Positions 1 to 6,261 are shown, numbered from the stretch's first letter. The stretch: 7,993 nt of DNA from Acidimicrobiia bacterium (GCA_016650415.1 JAENVU010000191.1:1-7993), one strand, 5' to 3'. Made by a program: numbers and translations. Notes: generated from the sequence alone by a model not told the origin.

Positions 1-723
1 ATGACCTCGCTCGAACAGCTTCTCGTCGTGCAGGCGCACGACACCACCCTCGATCAGCTCCGCCACCGGCGGGCGACCTTGCCCGAACGCGAGGTGGTGA
101 CCCGGGCCGAGGCGGTGATCAAAGGCCTCGCGGTGCCGATCAGTGAGGTACGGGCCCGGCACGACGAGGTGGCGCGCGACGTCAAACGCCTCGAAAACGA
201 AGCCGGTGCCGCCCAGGCCAAGGCCGAAGAGGTCGACGCGGCGATGTACTCCGGCACGGTGACCTCGCCGAAGGAACTCCAGGCGATGCAGGCGGATCTC
301 GAGCAGATCCGGCGGCATCAGCGGGCGCTCGAGGACCGCGAACTCGAGTTCATGGAAGCGCAGGAGGCCGTCGACACCGCACTCGCCGCGCTCGGAACCA
401 AGGTTGCGGCGGCCGAGGCCGACATCGTTGCGGCTCGTGCCGGCATCGCCGCCGCCGAAGCGATGATCGACGAAGAGATCGCAACCGAAGTGGCGGCCCG
501 GGCCGAAGCGGCGTCGGGGATCTCGGATCCGCTCATGGCGACCTACGAACGATGTCGGGCCGCGGCCAAGGGCATCGGGGTCGCCCGGCTCGTCGGTCAG
601 ACGTGCCAAGGATGTCGACTCACGATTCCGGCATCGGAGGTCGACCACATGCGCCACGCCGCGGATGGAGACCCCGTCTCGCACTGCGACAACTGCGGAG
701 CGATTCTGGTGCTCACTCGATGA
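1..723 (+). CDS. Coiled-coil zinc-ribbon protein (C4-type, CT398/Rv2229c-like)
   Basis: This 240-residue protein is of the C4-type zinc-ribbon (zf-RING_7, old DUF164) family, represented by M. tuberculosis Rv2229c and Chlamydia CT398. Residues of about 5-190 are almost entirely Ala/Glu/Arg-rich helix with heptad character, expected to fold as a long antiparallel coiled-coil hairpin. The C-terminus carries a CxxC-x23-CxxC zinc ribbon with Cys202, Cys205, Cys229 and Cys232. The N-terminal pattern (LL..QAHDTTLDQLRHRRATLPE) matches the usual beginning of the family, so the ATG at base 1 is probably the true start even though no upstream sequence is visible. The molecular role is not settled; a nucleic-acid or protein adaptor role has been suggested for the family. 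The stop overlaps the next gene's ATG by four bases (ATGA), indicating translational coupling with the RNase HI gene, the same neighbour as in mycobacteria. Confidence 0.93.
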   Translation: MTSLEQLLVVQAHDTTLDQLRHRRATLPEREVVTRAEAVIKGLAVPISEVRARHDEVARDVKRLENEAGAAQAKAEEVDAAMYSGTVTSPKELQAMQADLEQIRRHQRALEDRELEFMEAQEAVDTALAALGTKVAAAEADIVAARAGIAAAEAMIDEEIATEVAARAEAASGISDPLMATYERCRAAAKGIGVARLVGQTCQGCRLTIPASEVDHMRHAADGDPVSHCDNCGAILVLTR

Positions 724-1172
724 TCACCGAGTCGTTGCCCGGCTTCGAAGCCGACATCGCGACGATCCGCATCTTCTGTGACGGTGGCTCTCGGGGCAAT
801 CCGGGGCCGGCGGCCATCGGTGCCGTGGTGCTCGATGCGTCGCACGACCCGCCCCGTGTGCTGGCGACCGTCAGCGAGACGATCGGCATCGCGACCAACA
901 ACGTCGCCGAGTACCAGGCCCTGGTGTCCGGTCTGGAAGCGGCGGCGGAGTTCGGCGCGAAGCGGGTCGAAGTCCGCGCCGATTCCCAGCTGCTGATTCG
1001 CCAGCTCGAAGGCCGGTACCGGGTCAAGAACGAAGGTCTCCGGCCGTTGTACCAGCAGGCGATGGCGTTGCTCGGGAAGTATTCCGAGGTCGATCTCCAG
1101 CACGTGTACCGCGAGGACAACGTCGAAGCCGATGCGCTGGTGAACGCCGCGCTCGACGCGCCGGGCGCCTGA
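720..1172 (+). CDS. RNase HI-family ribonuclease (stand-alone domain)
   Basis: The 150-residue protein is a ribonuclease HI-type enzyme, which cleaves the RNA strand of RNA-DNA hybrids using two divalent metal ions. The four catalytic carboxylates can be placed: Asp21 in FCDGGSRGNPG, Glu64 in TNNVAEYQAL, Asp88 in RADSQLL and Asp138 in EDNVEADAL. The TNNxAEY block is typical of the actinobacterial/archaeal branch of the family. The ATG at 720 is chosen because it overlaps the preceding stop (ATGA) and gives the normal family length. A longer open frame reaching back to 552 lies inside the zinc-ribbon gene and adds no conserved sequence. In M. tuberculosis the orthologous domain is the N-terminal half of Rv2228c, fused to a histidine phosphatase domain. 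Here the protein stops after the RNase fold and the phosphatase is encoded separately two genes on. Confidence 0.94.
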   Translation: MITESLPGFEADIATIRIFCDGGSRGNPGPAAIGAVVLDASHDPPRVLATVSETIGIATNNVAEYQALVSGLEAAAEFGAKRVEVRADSQLLIRQLEGRYRVKNEGLRPLYQQAMALLGKYSEVDLQHVYREDNVEADALVNAALDAPGA

Positions 1173-1180
1173 GTCGCGTC

Positions 1181-1657
1181 GTGTTCTTCTGGTTCATCGG
1201 CCCATCGATCCTGGCCGTGTTCGAGGTGTTCCGGAGTCGCGGGCTCGATTACCGGCTGATCGGGGTCGGCGCACTCCTGCCGCTCGTGATCGATGCGCCG
1301 CTCGGTCGCTTTGGTCCCGGCCACTCGTTGGTCGTCGCGGTGGCGGCCTTGACCCTCGTGATGGTGACGACGATCGGCCGATCCCGCATGCTTCGCCGTC
1401 GGTTGGTCTGTGTCCCCATCGGTTGGTTCTGTGGCCTCCTGCTCTCGGGTGCGTTCCTGCACGATCAGACGTTTCTCTGGCCGTTGCTCGGCACCGAGAC
1501 GGGCCACGTCGGGCTGTTCCCGCCGCCGACACTCCTGGTCCTCGGTGAGGCCGCCGGTCTGGCGGTCATCGGCTGGTCGGTCGGGCGGTTCGGCCTGGAT
1601 CAGGCCGCGACCCGCGCCGAGTTCGCCCGTTCCGGTCGCCTGGAGGAAGCCCGATGA
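1181..1657 (+). CDS. Small polytopic membrane protein, family uncertain
   Basis: This 158-residue hydrophobic protein has about four membrane segments, roughly at residues 3-17, 26-42, 49-66 and 76-93, with a possible fifth at 115-136. The tail is charged and cytoplasm-like. Asp38 in the LLPLVIDAP segment, His48 in GHSLVV, and the HDQTFLWPLLG stretch at 94-104 loosely recall the YdjM/DUF457 family of membrane-bound putative metal-dependent hydrolases, which carry a conserved Asp followed by an HS motif and a later H..LD...PL pattern. The match is weak, so no function is asserted. The GTG start at 1181 lies 8 bp after the RNase HI stop and has no clear Shine-Dalgarno; expression probably depends on coupling. 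The stop overlaps the next ATG (ATGA at 1654-1657). The position between two genes that are fused in mycobacteria makes it a real operon member, not a chance ORF. Confidence 0.8.
   Translation: MFFWFIGPSILAVFEVFRSRGLDYRLIGVGALLPLVIDAPLGRFGPGHSLVVAVAALTLVMVTTIGRSRMLRRRLVCVPIGWFCGLLLSGAFLHDQTFLWPLLGTETGHVGLFPPPTLLVLGEAAGLAVIGWSVGRFGLDQAATRAEFARSGRLEEAR
1642..1649 (+). promoter_or_regulatory. Shine-Dalgarno of the histidine phosphatase gene
   Basis: GGAGGAAG lies 4 bases before the ATG at 1654 (about 7 from the GGAGG core). It is the only strong ribosome binding site within the first operon, so the phosphatase may be translated independently of upstream coupling. Confidence 0.7.
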
Positions 1658-2247
1658 TCTACCTGGTCCGCCACGGCGAGACCGCCGCGAATCGGGCCCG
1701 CCTCGCGCTGGGTCGGGCGGATCCGGAGTTGACCGAGCGGGGTCGGTTGCAGGCCGACGGACTCGCGGTCGCCCTGGGTTCGGTCGAGGTTGCTCGGGTG
1801 ATCAGCAGCCCGCTCCGGCGCGCGGTCGAGACTGCGACGGTGATCGCGTCGGCCGTCGGCGCCGAGGTCGAGGTGGAAGCCCGGCTCGTCGAGATGGATT
1901 ACGGCGATTGGGACGAGCGGTCGTTCAGCGAACTCCCCGCCGACGCGCTGGCCCGCTGGCGCAAGGACGCGAGGTTCGCTCCGCCGAACGGCGAGAGTCT
2001 CGACGCCGTCGGCGTCCGGGTCGCAGAGTGGTGCGAGCCTCTGATCGAGGGCCCGCCGATCGTGGCCGTCAGCCATGTGTCACCCATCAAGGCTGCGGCC
2101 ATCTGGGCAATGGGGGCGGACCCGTTGATGGCCTGGCGGATGCACCTCGACGTGGCGTCGATCTCACGGATCGGCGCGCCGAACCGGTTGCCCTGCTTGC
2201 TGGGATTCAACGACACCGCCCATCTGGGCGATCAGCGAACCCGCTGA
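1654..2247 (+). CDS. Histidine phosphatase family protein (phosphoglycerate mutase-like)
   Basis: This 197-residue protein belongs to the histidine phosphatase (phosphoglycerate mutase-like) superfamily, branch 1. The phosphate pocket is complete: Arg6-His7-Gly8 in the N-terminal RHGET motif (His7 is the phospho-acceptor), Arg55 in SSPLRRAVETA, Glu80 in EMDYGDWDE as the general acid, and His141 in VAVSHVSPIK. The PPNGESLD block at 110-117 is also family-typical. The start is secure: a GGAGGAAG sequence at 1642-1649 sits just upstream of the ATG, which overlaps the preceding stop. It corresponds to the C-terminal domain of M. tuberculosis Rv2228c (acid phosphatase/CobC-like), here free of the RNase HI domain. 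Substrate cannot be read from sequence; alpha-ribazole phosphate, sugar phosphates or other phosphoesters are possible. It is the last gene of the operon, and its 3' end overlaps the convergent membrane ORF by 16 bp. Confidence 0.94.
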   Translation: MIYLVRHGETAANRARLALGRADPELTERGRLQADGLAVALGSVEVARVISSPLRRAVETATVIASAVGAEVEVEARLVEMDYGDWDERSFSELPADALARWRKDARFAPPNGESLDAVGVRVAEWCEPLIEGPPIVAVSHVSPIKAAAIWAMGADPLMAWRMHLDVASISRIGAPNRLPCLLGFNDTAHLGDQRTR

Positions 2248-2546
2248 GGAGCCGGCTCGCTCCGGGTGGCGGTGCGCAGCCCGGTCCACCCGCAGAGCCC
2301 GAGTGCGACCAAGACGTACGTCGACATCATGGTCGTGCCGAGCATCCATTCGAACCCGCTCTTTCCGAGCACCGCATTGATCGGACTCCAGCCGAGCAGA
2401 TCGATCATCGGGATCAGGAGGAGGATCACCACGATGACCCGCACTCGTCGCGGCCAGGCGATGGCGACGGTGGCGCGCGGGCGGCACAACATCACGAGCG
2501 GACCGACGAGCAGCAGAGAGTCGTAGGGCACGTGGTACATCGTCAC
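2232..2546 (-). CDS. Small membrane protein, probably the C-terminal remnant of a polytopic (GT87-like) protein
   Basis: The 104-codon frame starts at a GTG (2546) and encodes about three hydrophobic segments: near residues 8-20, 35-50 (VIVVILLLIPMIDLLGW) and 70-88. Third positions are mostly G/C on this strand, so the frame looks genuinely coding. The opening MYHVPYDSLLLVGPLVML resembles the last membrane segments of GT87/DUF2029 mannosyltransferase-type proteins, in which a Y(H)..YDLLLL motif lies near the C-terminus. Upstream the frame stays open without ATG, GTG or TTG and still reads as membrane-like (ITLACLLTIV), but G/C bias fades beyond about 2613. This suggests a 5'-truncated gene rather than a complete one. 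No Shine-Dalgarno is seen before 2546. A genuine short membrane protein remains possible. It converges on the histidine phosphatase gene with a 16-bp overlap. Confidence 0.5.
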   Translation of the reverse strand: MTMYHVPYDSLLLVGPLVMLCRPRATVAIAWPRRVRVIVVILLLIPMIDLLGWSPINAVLGKSGFEWMLGTTMMSTYVLVALGLCGWTGLRTATRSEPAPQRVR

Positions 2547-2616
2547 GATCGTGAGGAGGCACGCGAGGGTGATGTCGCGACCGTGAGCGGGAACGACTTC
2601 GGGCAGCCGGGCTCGT

Positions 2617-2642
2617 TGATTGCTCGCGACGGTGATTGCTCG
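2617..2642. repeat. 10-bp direct repeat, 16-bp period
   Basis: TGATTGCTCG occurs at 2617-2626 and again at 2633-2642, separated by 6 bp. It lies in the non-coding gap between the - strand membrane ORF and the small + strand ORF. It could be a regulatory site or a rearrangement scar. The rest of 2547-2652 shows no convincing promoter or gene. Confidence 0.45.
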
Positions 2643-2652
2643 ACGCCGATCC

Positions 2653-2808
2653 GTGACATCCTCCGCGTCCGATGACAGTTCGTCGATCTTCGTGGCGATC
2701 GCTCTGATGGTCGGTCTCCTGGCCGGAGTCGGTGCGACGCTCGGAGTTCAGCGAGTGCGGCGGCCGCCGAACCCTGACGGGACGAGTGACCCGCCCGGCG
2801 GGGACTAA
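2653..2808 (+). CDS. Possible small single-pass membrane protein
   Basis: A 51-codon frame from the GTG at 2653 encodes a polar Ser/Asp-rich N-terminus (about residues 2-11). One clean transmembrane segment follows (about 12-31, IFVAIALMVGLLAGVGATLG), then a basic stop-transfer stretch (QRVRRPP) and an Asp/Gly/Pro tail. Third positions favour G/C, supporting coding. A TTG at 2620 would give 62 residues and an ATG at 2707 only 33; none of the three has a convincing Shine-Dalgarno, so the start is uncertain. Its TAA (2806-2808) overlaps the TAG of the convergent maleylpyruvate isomerase-like gene, a tidy arrangement that favours a real gene. No family is recognised, and a chance ORF cannot be excluded. 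Confidence 0.4.
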   Translation: MTSSASDDSSSIFVAIALMVGLLAGVGATLGVQRVRRPPNPDGTSDPPGGD

Positions 2809-3641
2809 TTCGCGACGTCGAAGATTTCGCCGAGACCGTCGAAGAGCCATTGTTCGTCGGCGGCGACGGTGAACGGCCACGAACCCCGGAAACTCATCGC
2901 TTCGATGAGTGCCACCGCGTCGCCGGCGAGGAGTGCCGCACCCTCGGGCGCGGCGCCACCATGGATGCGGACGGTCGCGCCGACCTCCACGACGAAGGAG
3001 ATGTCGGGGTTGGTCGCGCGGACCTCGATTGCGCCCTGGCGTCCGGAGTTGGCCGACGCGGCGAACATCGGGCTGAGCGCGGCGGTGTAGATCAGGTTGG
3101 CTCGGATCTCATCGTCGTCCCTGACCGGCTCGATCCCCAGCGGGAGGAGGATGTCGCGCTCGTGGATCCACGAATCCCACAACGCATGCAGGTTCAGCGC
3201 GCCCAGCGACACGTGTCCGGGAGGGGATTCACCGAGCGCGATCCAGAGTTGGTCGCCGATGGCGGCCGCGGCCGCGGCGAGGGCCGCGTTGGTGTCGAGG
3301 AACTGGGTGAGGGTCTCGGCCGGTGGGGTTGCCGGAGCGTCGTTGACGAGTTGCGCCGGGGACGCGACCGGATCGAAGTCCGCGAGGAAGCGCGACGGTT
3401 GGCCCGCGAGGCCGAGGTTGATCGAGAACGTCCAGAACTGGTTGGTCGAAACGAGGTGCGTCATCACGTCCTGCCCCGACCATCCCTCACAGCGGCTCGG
3501 CGCGGCCCACTGGTCGTCCGCGAGCGCGGAAAGTGCTGCGGCGAGCCGGTCCCGTTGCTGGATCATCAACGCGACGGGCTCGACCAGCCCGGGCTCGATC
3601 GTGAGGACCGGGGTGTCGCCGTAGACCGGATTCAGCTTCAT
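2805..3641 (-). CDS. Maleylpyruvate isomerase-like, mycothiol-dependent DinB-fold protein
   Basis: This 278-residue protein belongs to the TIGR03083/maleylpyruvate isomerase N-terminal family, an actinobacterial DinB-like four-helix-bundle group that uses mycothiol as thiol cofactor. The signature W..PSRCEGWSGQDVMTHLV spans residues 45-64. A second block, LHALWDSWIHERDI, spans 151-164. By analogy with the Corynebacterium enzyme (metal ligands His52, Glu144 and His148), His62, Asp156 and His160 would bind the metal; the x3 spacing matches, with Asp in place of Glu. Residues of about 185-278 form the small C-terminal domain common in the family. The actual substrate is unknown: many members are uncharacterised thiol transferases. 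The ATG at 3641 gives a normal length, though its ribosome binding site is weak. It follows the K+ channel gene by only 9 bp on the same strand, so the two are probably co-transcribed. Confidence 0.88.
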   Translation of the reverse strand: MKLNPVYGDTPVLTIEPGLVEPVALMIQQRDRLAAALSALADDQWAAPSRCEGWSGQDVMTHLVSTNQFWTFSINLGLAGQPSRFLADFDPVASPAQLVNDAPATPPAETLTQFLDTNAALAAAAAAIGDQLWIALGESPPGHVSLGALNLHALWDSWIHERDILLPLGIEPVRDDDEIRANLIYTAALSPMFAASANSGRQGAIEVRATNPDISFVVEVGATVRIHGGAAPEGAALLAGDAVALIEAMSFRGSWPFTVAADEQWLFDGLGEIFDVAN

Positions 3642-3650
3642 GCGCGAACT

Positions 3651-4649
3651 CTACGGCGCGGCGACGGCGTGTTCGAGCTGGTGCAGTTGCTCAACGGTCC
3701 CGACCGCGATGAGGACCTGATCGGCGGCGACGATCGTGTCGACCTGCGGGTTCGTGGTGAAGGATCCGTCGCCGTTGCGCAGCGCCAGGACGAGCGCGCC
3801 GGTACGTGCGCGAATGTCGAGATCCTTGAGTGACCGGCCGATCGCCGCGCTGGTTTCGGGCACCGGGACTTCCTCGAGGCGGAACTCCAAGCTGCCGTCG
3901 TGCATGACCACGTCGAGGAACTCGGCGACGTTGGGTTGCATGATGAACGCGGCCATACGGGCCCCGCCGATCGCTTGCGGGTTCACCACGCGATCGGCGC
4001 CGGCGCGCAACAGCTTGTCGGTGTTGTCGTCACGCCGGGTGCGAGCGACGATGAAGAGTTCGGGTCGTACCGCACGCGCGCTGAGGGTCACGAACAGGTT
4101 CGCCGCGTCGGTATCGAGCGCAGCGACCAGCGATTTGCAGTTCGCGATCCCGGCACGGTGCAGCGTTTCGTCGACCGTCGCGTCGCCGAGCACGAACGGC
4201 AGGCCGGTCGAGACGAGGCGCTGCTCGTCCATGTCGACCATGACGACCGTCTCGCCCGAGCCGCTCACGAGCCCAGCCAGTGCCTTGCCGGCGCGGCCAC
4301 ATCCACACACGATGACGTGGTCGGTGTACTTCTCGATGTGGTGTTCCATGCGACGCCTTCCGTATTGGTCGCGGAGTCGGCCCTCCAACAGCGCTTCCAA
4401 CACCGTGGTGAGCGTGTACAACGCGGTGCCGGTCCCGACGACGACCAGCGCAATGGTGAACAGCTTCTCGGAGGTTCCGAAAGTGTGGACCTCGCGGAAG
4501 CCGACGGTCGAGATGGTGGTGACGGTTTGGTAGAGCGCGTCGAGCACGCCGAAACCGAGGAGAAAGAACCCCAACCAGCCGATCAGGGTTACACAGACGA
4601 GCGCGGTGACCGCGAGCCGGGCCCGTCTCCAATCGTTCACGGAGGGCAT
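3651..4649 (-). CDS. Two-TM potassium channel with cytoplasmic RCK (TrkA-N/TrkA-C) domain
   Basis: The 332-residue protein has the MthK-type layout. TM1 is at about residues 12-35, followed by a pore helix and selectivity filter TTISTVGF (Thr48-Val49-Gly50-Phe51), then TM2 at about 63-88. The RCK N-lobe begins at about 110 with a Rossmann motif GCGRAG (116-121) and Asp139 at the end of beta-2, the usual contact to a nucleotide ribose. A TrkA-C-like domain occupies about 245-330. It should conduct K+ across the cytoplasmic membrane, gated by a cytosolic ligand (nucleotide or divalent cation). The filter has Phe where TVGYG channels have Tyr and lacks the following Gly-Asp, a variant also seen in other bacterial channels. 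The ATG at 4649 gives a short N-terminus before TM1. An internal in-frame ATG (residue 101) has its own ribosome-binding-like sequence. Translation is followed 9 bp later by the maleylpyruvate isomerase-like gene. Confidence 0.94.
   Translation of the reverse strand: MPSVNDWRRARLAVTALVCVTLIGWLGFFLLGFGVLDALYQTVTTISTVGFREVHTFGTSEKLFTIALVVVGTGTALYTLTTVLEALLEGRLRDQYGRRRMEHHIEKYTDHVIVCGCGRAGKALAGLVSGSGETVVMVDMDEQRLVSTGLPFVLGDATVDETLHRAGIANCKSLVAALDTDAANLFVTLSARAVRPELFIVARTRRDDNTDKLLRAGADRVVNPQAIGGARMAAFIMQPNVAEFLDVVMHDGSLEFRLEEVPVPETSAAIGRSLKDLDIRARTGALVLALRNGDGSFTTNPQVDTIVAADQVLIAVGTVEQLHQLEHAVAAP
4347..4361 (-). promoter_or_regulatory. Internal ribosome binding site and ATG for a free RCK domain
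   Basis: On the - strand GGAAGG (4361-4356) is followed after 6 nt by an in-frame ATG (4349-4347), codon 101 of the channel gene. Initiation here would produce a soluble 232-residue RCK protein starting MEHHIEKYTDHVIVCGCG. In the archaeal channel MthK, an internal start at Met107 supplies the extra RCK subunits of the gating ring. The position is equivalent, but use of this start is an inference. Confidence 0.4.
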
Positions 4650-4728
4650 TGTCCCGCATGCGGAGGTCGGATCCGCGTTCTTGCCGTCGGTTGACCTTGG
4701 AAGGGGGAGAGATTGACCGGACGATGTC

Positions 4729-4734
4729 TACGGT
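4729..4734 (+). promoter_or_regulatory. Candidate -10 element of a leaderless GtrA transcript
   Basis: TACGGT fits the actinobacterial TAnnnT -10 pattern, and its last T is 7 bases before the ATG at 4741. Transcription would therefore start at or next to the start codon. No Shine-Dalgarno precedes that ATG, as expected for leaderless mRNA. No -35 hexamer is found at 16-18 bp; two TTGACC copies (4691-4696 and 4713-4718) are wrongly spaced. Confidence 0.45.
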
Positions 4735-4740
4735 CGGCTC

Positions 4741-5247
4741 ATGGAAACGACCTTGTACGGACCGATCCCCGGCGCACCGGCACGAACGCTGCGCGGCCGG
4801 TTGCTGCGGTGCATGAGCGTGTCGGTGGTGACCACGGTGCTGAGCCTGGTGAGCCTGGTCGTACTCACCGCGGTGTTCGGTGTCGCCGCGATGCCCGCCA
4901 ATATCGCGACCACGGCCCTCGCGACCATTCCCTCGTATCACCTGAATCGGCGTTGGACGTGGCAGGTCGGCGGGGCGAGCGACCCATGGCGCGAGATGCT
5001 TCCGTTCTGGTTGATGTCGTTCGCGGGTCTCGCCCTCTCGACGATCACCGTGGGAATTGCCGACCACTGGGCGGCCGGCGTCCGCCTCGGCACGATCGGG
5101 CGCGCCGGTTCGGTCCTGATGGGCCACCTCGGCGGATTCGGGATCCTGTGGGTGGTGCAGTTCATCGTGCTCGACCGAGTGTTGTTCGCCCGAACATCGG
5201 TGACTGCGCCGGGGCCCGAGCACCCGGTACTGGAACTCACGGCCTGA
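4741..5247 (+). CDS. GtrA-family membrane protein
   Basis: The 168-residue protein matches the GtrA family, small four-helix membrane proteins implicated in moving polyprenyl-linked sugars across the cytoplasmic membrane or assisting glycosylation of cell-surface polymers. Predicted segments lie at about residues 26-47, 51-66, 87-106 and 126-147. The family signature IPSYHLNRRWTW (63-74), with the conserved aromatic/Arg/Trp cluster after TM2, is clear. The N-terminal 20 residues are Pro/Gly/Arg-rich and the C-terminal 18 are polar. It stands alone on the + strand, divergent from the K+ channel gene (91-bp gap) and convergent with the hydrolase gene (24-bp gap). There is no adjacent glycosyltransferase, so its partner cannot be told from context. 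Confidence 0.9.
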   Translation: METTLYGPIPGAPARTLRGRLLRCMSVSVVTTVLSLVSLVVLTAVFGVAAMPANIATTALATIPSYHLNRRWTWQVGGASDPWREMLPFWLMSFAGLALSTITVGIADHWAAGVRLGTIGRAGSVLMGHLGGFGILWVVQFIVLDRVLFARTSVTAPGPEHPVLELTA

Positions 5248-5271
5248 TGGGGCCGGGAGCAGCCGATCGGT

Positions 5272-6261
5272 TCACGGGCCCGGATCGTGTTGGAGCGTTC
5301 CCCGCCCGTTGCTGGCCTCAACGGCTTTCACGATCTGACCCCCGGCTGCTCGGTTGCCGCCGAGATAGCGATCCCAGAACAGAGTCGTGCTGCGGTAGGC
5401 CAGCGGTGCATTCGGTCCGGGCGGCACCTCGAACGGTGGCGCATGACCCGAGCCGTGCAGGGTGAGGAACCACTTCGGTGGGGCGAGTTCCGGGTAGCCC
5501 TCGACGCTGTTGTGGTAGCCGGGGTCGGCGTCTCCTTGCACGAGGAACACCGGAGCATGATTCGGTTCGTACTGCTCGCCGGGGAACTGGCGGCGCACCG
5601 CCGCCATCAGGATCGCCGCGTCGATCCGACGATCGCGACAACACGTGTTCGAGATGAGCCCGTAGATCGCAAGGCCGCCGAGCGACATCCCGGCAGCACC
5701 GATCTTGGTGGGGTTGATCAACCCGTGGATCGAACTCGACGCGCTCGACGCGTCTCGGTGCAGGAGCTCGGTCACCACGAAGCTGAGGTCCCGCGCCTGT
5801 TCGGCGCTTTCCTCGCGCACGGAGTTCCCGCGTTCGTCCTTGGGCGTGGTGGGCAACTTGGGCGCCGCGACCACGTAGCCGGCCCGGGCCCAGGCATCGA
5901 GCAACGGCGCCAGCGCGCTCGGGTCGCCGTCGCGACCGTGGGCGACGACGATGAGCGGCAGCGCGTGGGTGCGGCTCGTCGGGAACCGCACCTGAGTCCG
6001 GAGGACGCGGCAGTCCTGGTCGACGCTGGCCCGGTTCCGGTCGGCCAGCGTGACCTGGACGCGGGAGACACCGGCCCCCGTCGCCGAGAGTTGCTGCTCG
6101 TCCGGCCCGGCGATGGTCGGACACGGTCGGGCGTTGCGGGCGGCCACCGCCGATGACGTCGAGCGATCGGCGGACGATCCGCACGCGGCGAGGAGCGTCA
6201 GCGCCACGACCGTGACGATGATCAGCAAGGTTGACGGGCGGGCTCGGTGCAAGGTGGTCAT
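5272..6261 (-). CDS. Alpha/beta-hydrolase lipoprotein (dienelactone hydrolase/lipase-like)
   Basis: The 329-residue protein begins with a lipoprotein signal peptide: Arg-containing n-region, hydrophobic stretch 12-25 and lipobox LAAC with Cys27 as the lipidation site, followed by a Ser/Thr-rich linker. It is expected on the outer face of the cytoplasmic membrane. The rest is an alpha/beta-hydrolase: oxyanion-hole HGRDG at 108-112, nucleophile Ser193 in GMSLGG, probable acid Asp246 in QGDADPGY and His273 in LHGSGHAPPF. The CC pair at 207-208 and Cys47/Cys84 could form disulfides outside the cell. An ester is the likely substrate, identity unknown. I chose the ATG at 6261 because it places the signal peptide at the N-terminus; an in-frame ATG at 6309 adds 16 Arg/Pro-rich residues. 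A TTG three codons after 6261 has a better-spaced GGAAGG, so the exact start is open. It diverges from terC. Confidence 0.85.
   Translation of the reverse strand: MTTLHRARPSTLLIIVTVVALTLLAACGSSADRSTSSAVAARNARPCPTIAGPDEQQLSATGAGVSRVQVTLADRNRASVDQDCRVLRTQVRFPTSRTHALPLIVVAHGRDGDPSALAPLLDAWARAGYVVAAPKLPTTPKDERGNSVREESAEQARDLSFVVTELLHRDASSASSSIHGLINPTKIGAAGMSLGGLAIYGLISNTCCRDRRIDAAILMAAVRRQFPGEQYEPNHAPVFLVQGDADPGYHNSVEGYPELAPPKWFLTLHGSGHAPPFEVPPGPNAPLAYRSTTLFWDRYLGGNRAAGGQIVKAVEASNGRGTLQHDPGP

Noticed and set aside
552..719. N-terminal extension of the RNase HI gene
   Set aside because: The extension lies wholly inside the zinc-ribbon gene; the ATGA overlap at 720 gives the normal family length.
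713..1507. - strand open frame opposite the RNase HI gene
   Set aside because: Translation lacks any recognisable domain and mirrors the codon bias of the + strand gene.
1410..2675. 421-codon + strand open frame over the membrane protein and phosphatase genes
   Set aside because: Arg/Gly/Pro-rich shadow frame; the overlapping phosphatase frame has all catalytic motifs.
4030..5223. Long - strand open frame overlapping the K+ channel and GtrA genes
   Set aside because: Arg/His-rich translation with no motif; it conflicts with the clear channel and GtrA frames.
5253..5283. CCGGG/CCCGG pairing between the convergent GtrA and hydrolase genes as a terminator
   Set aside because: Only a 5-bp stem with a 21-nt loop and no T-tract; too weak to call.
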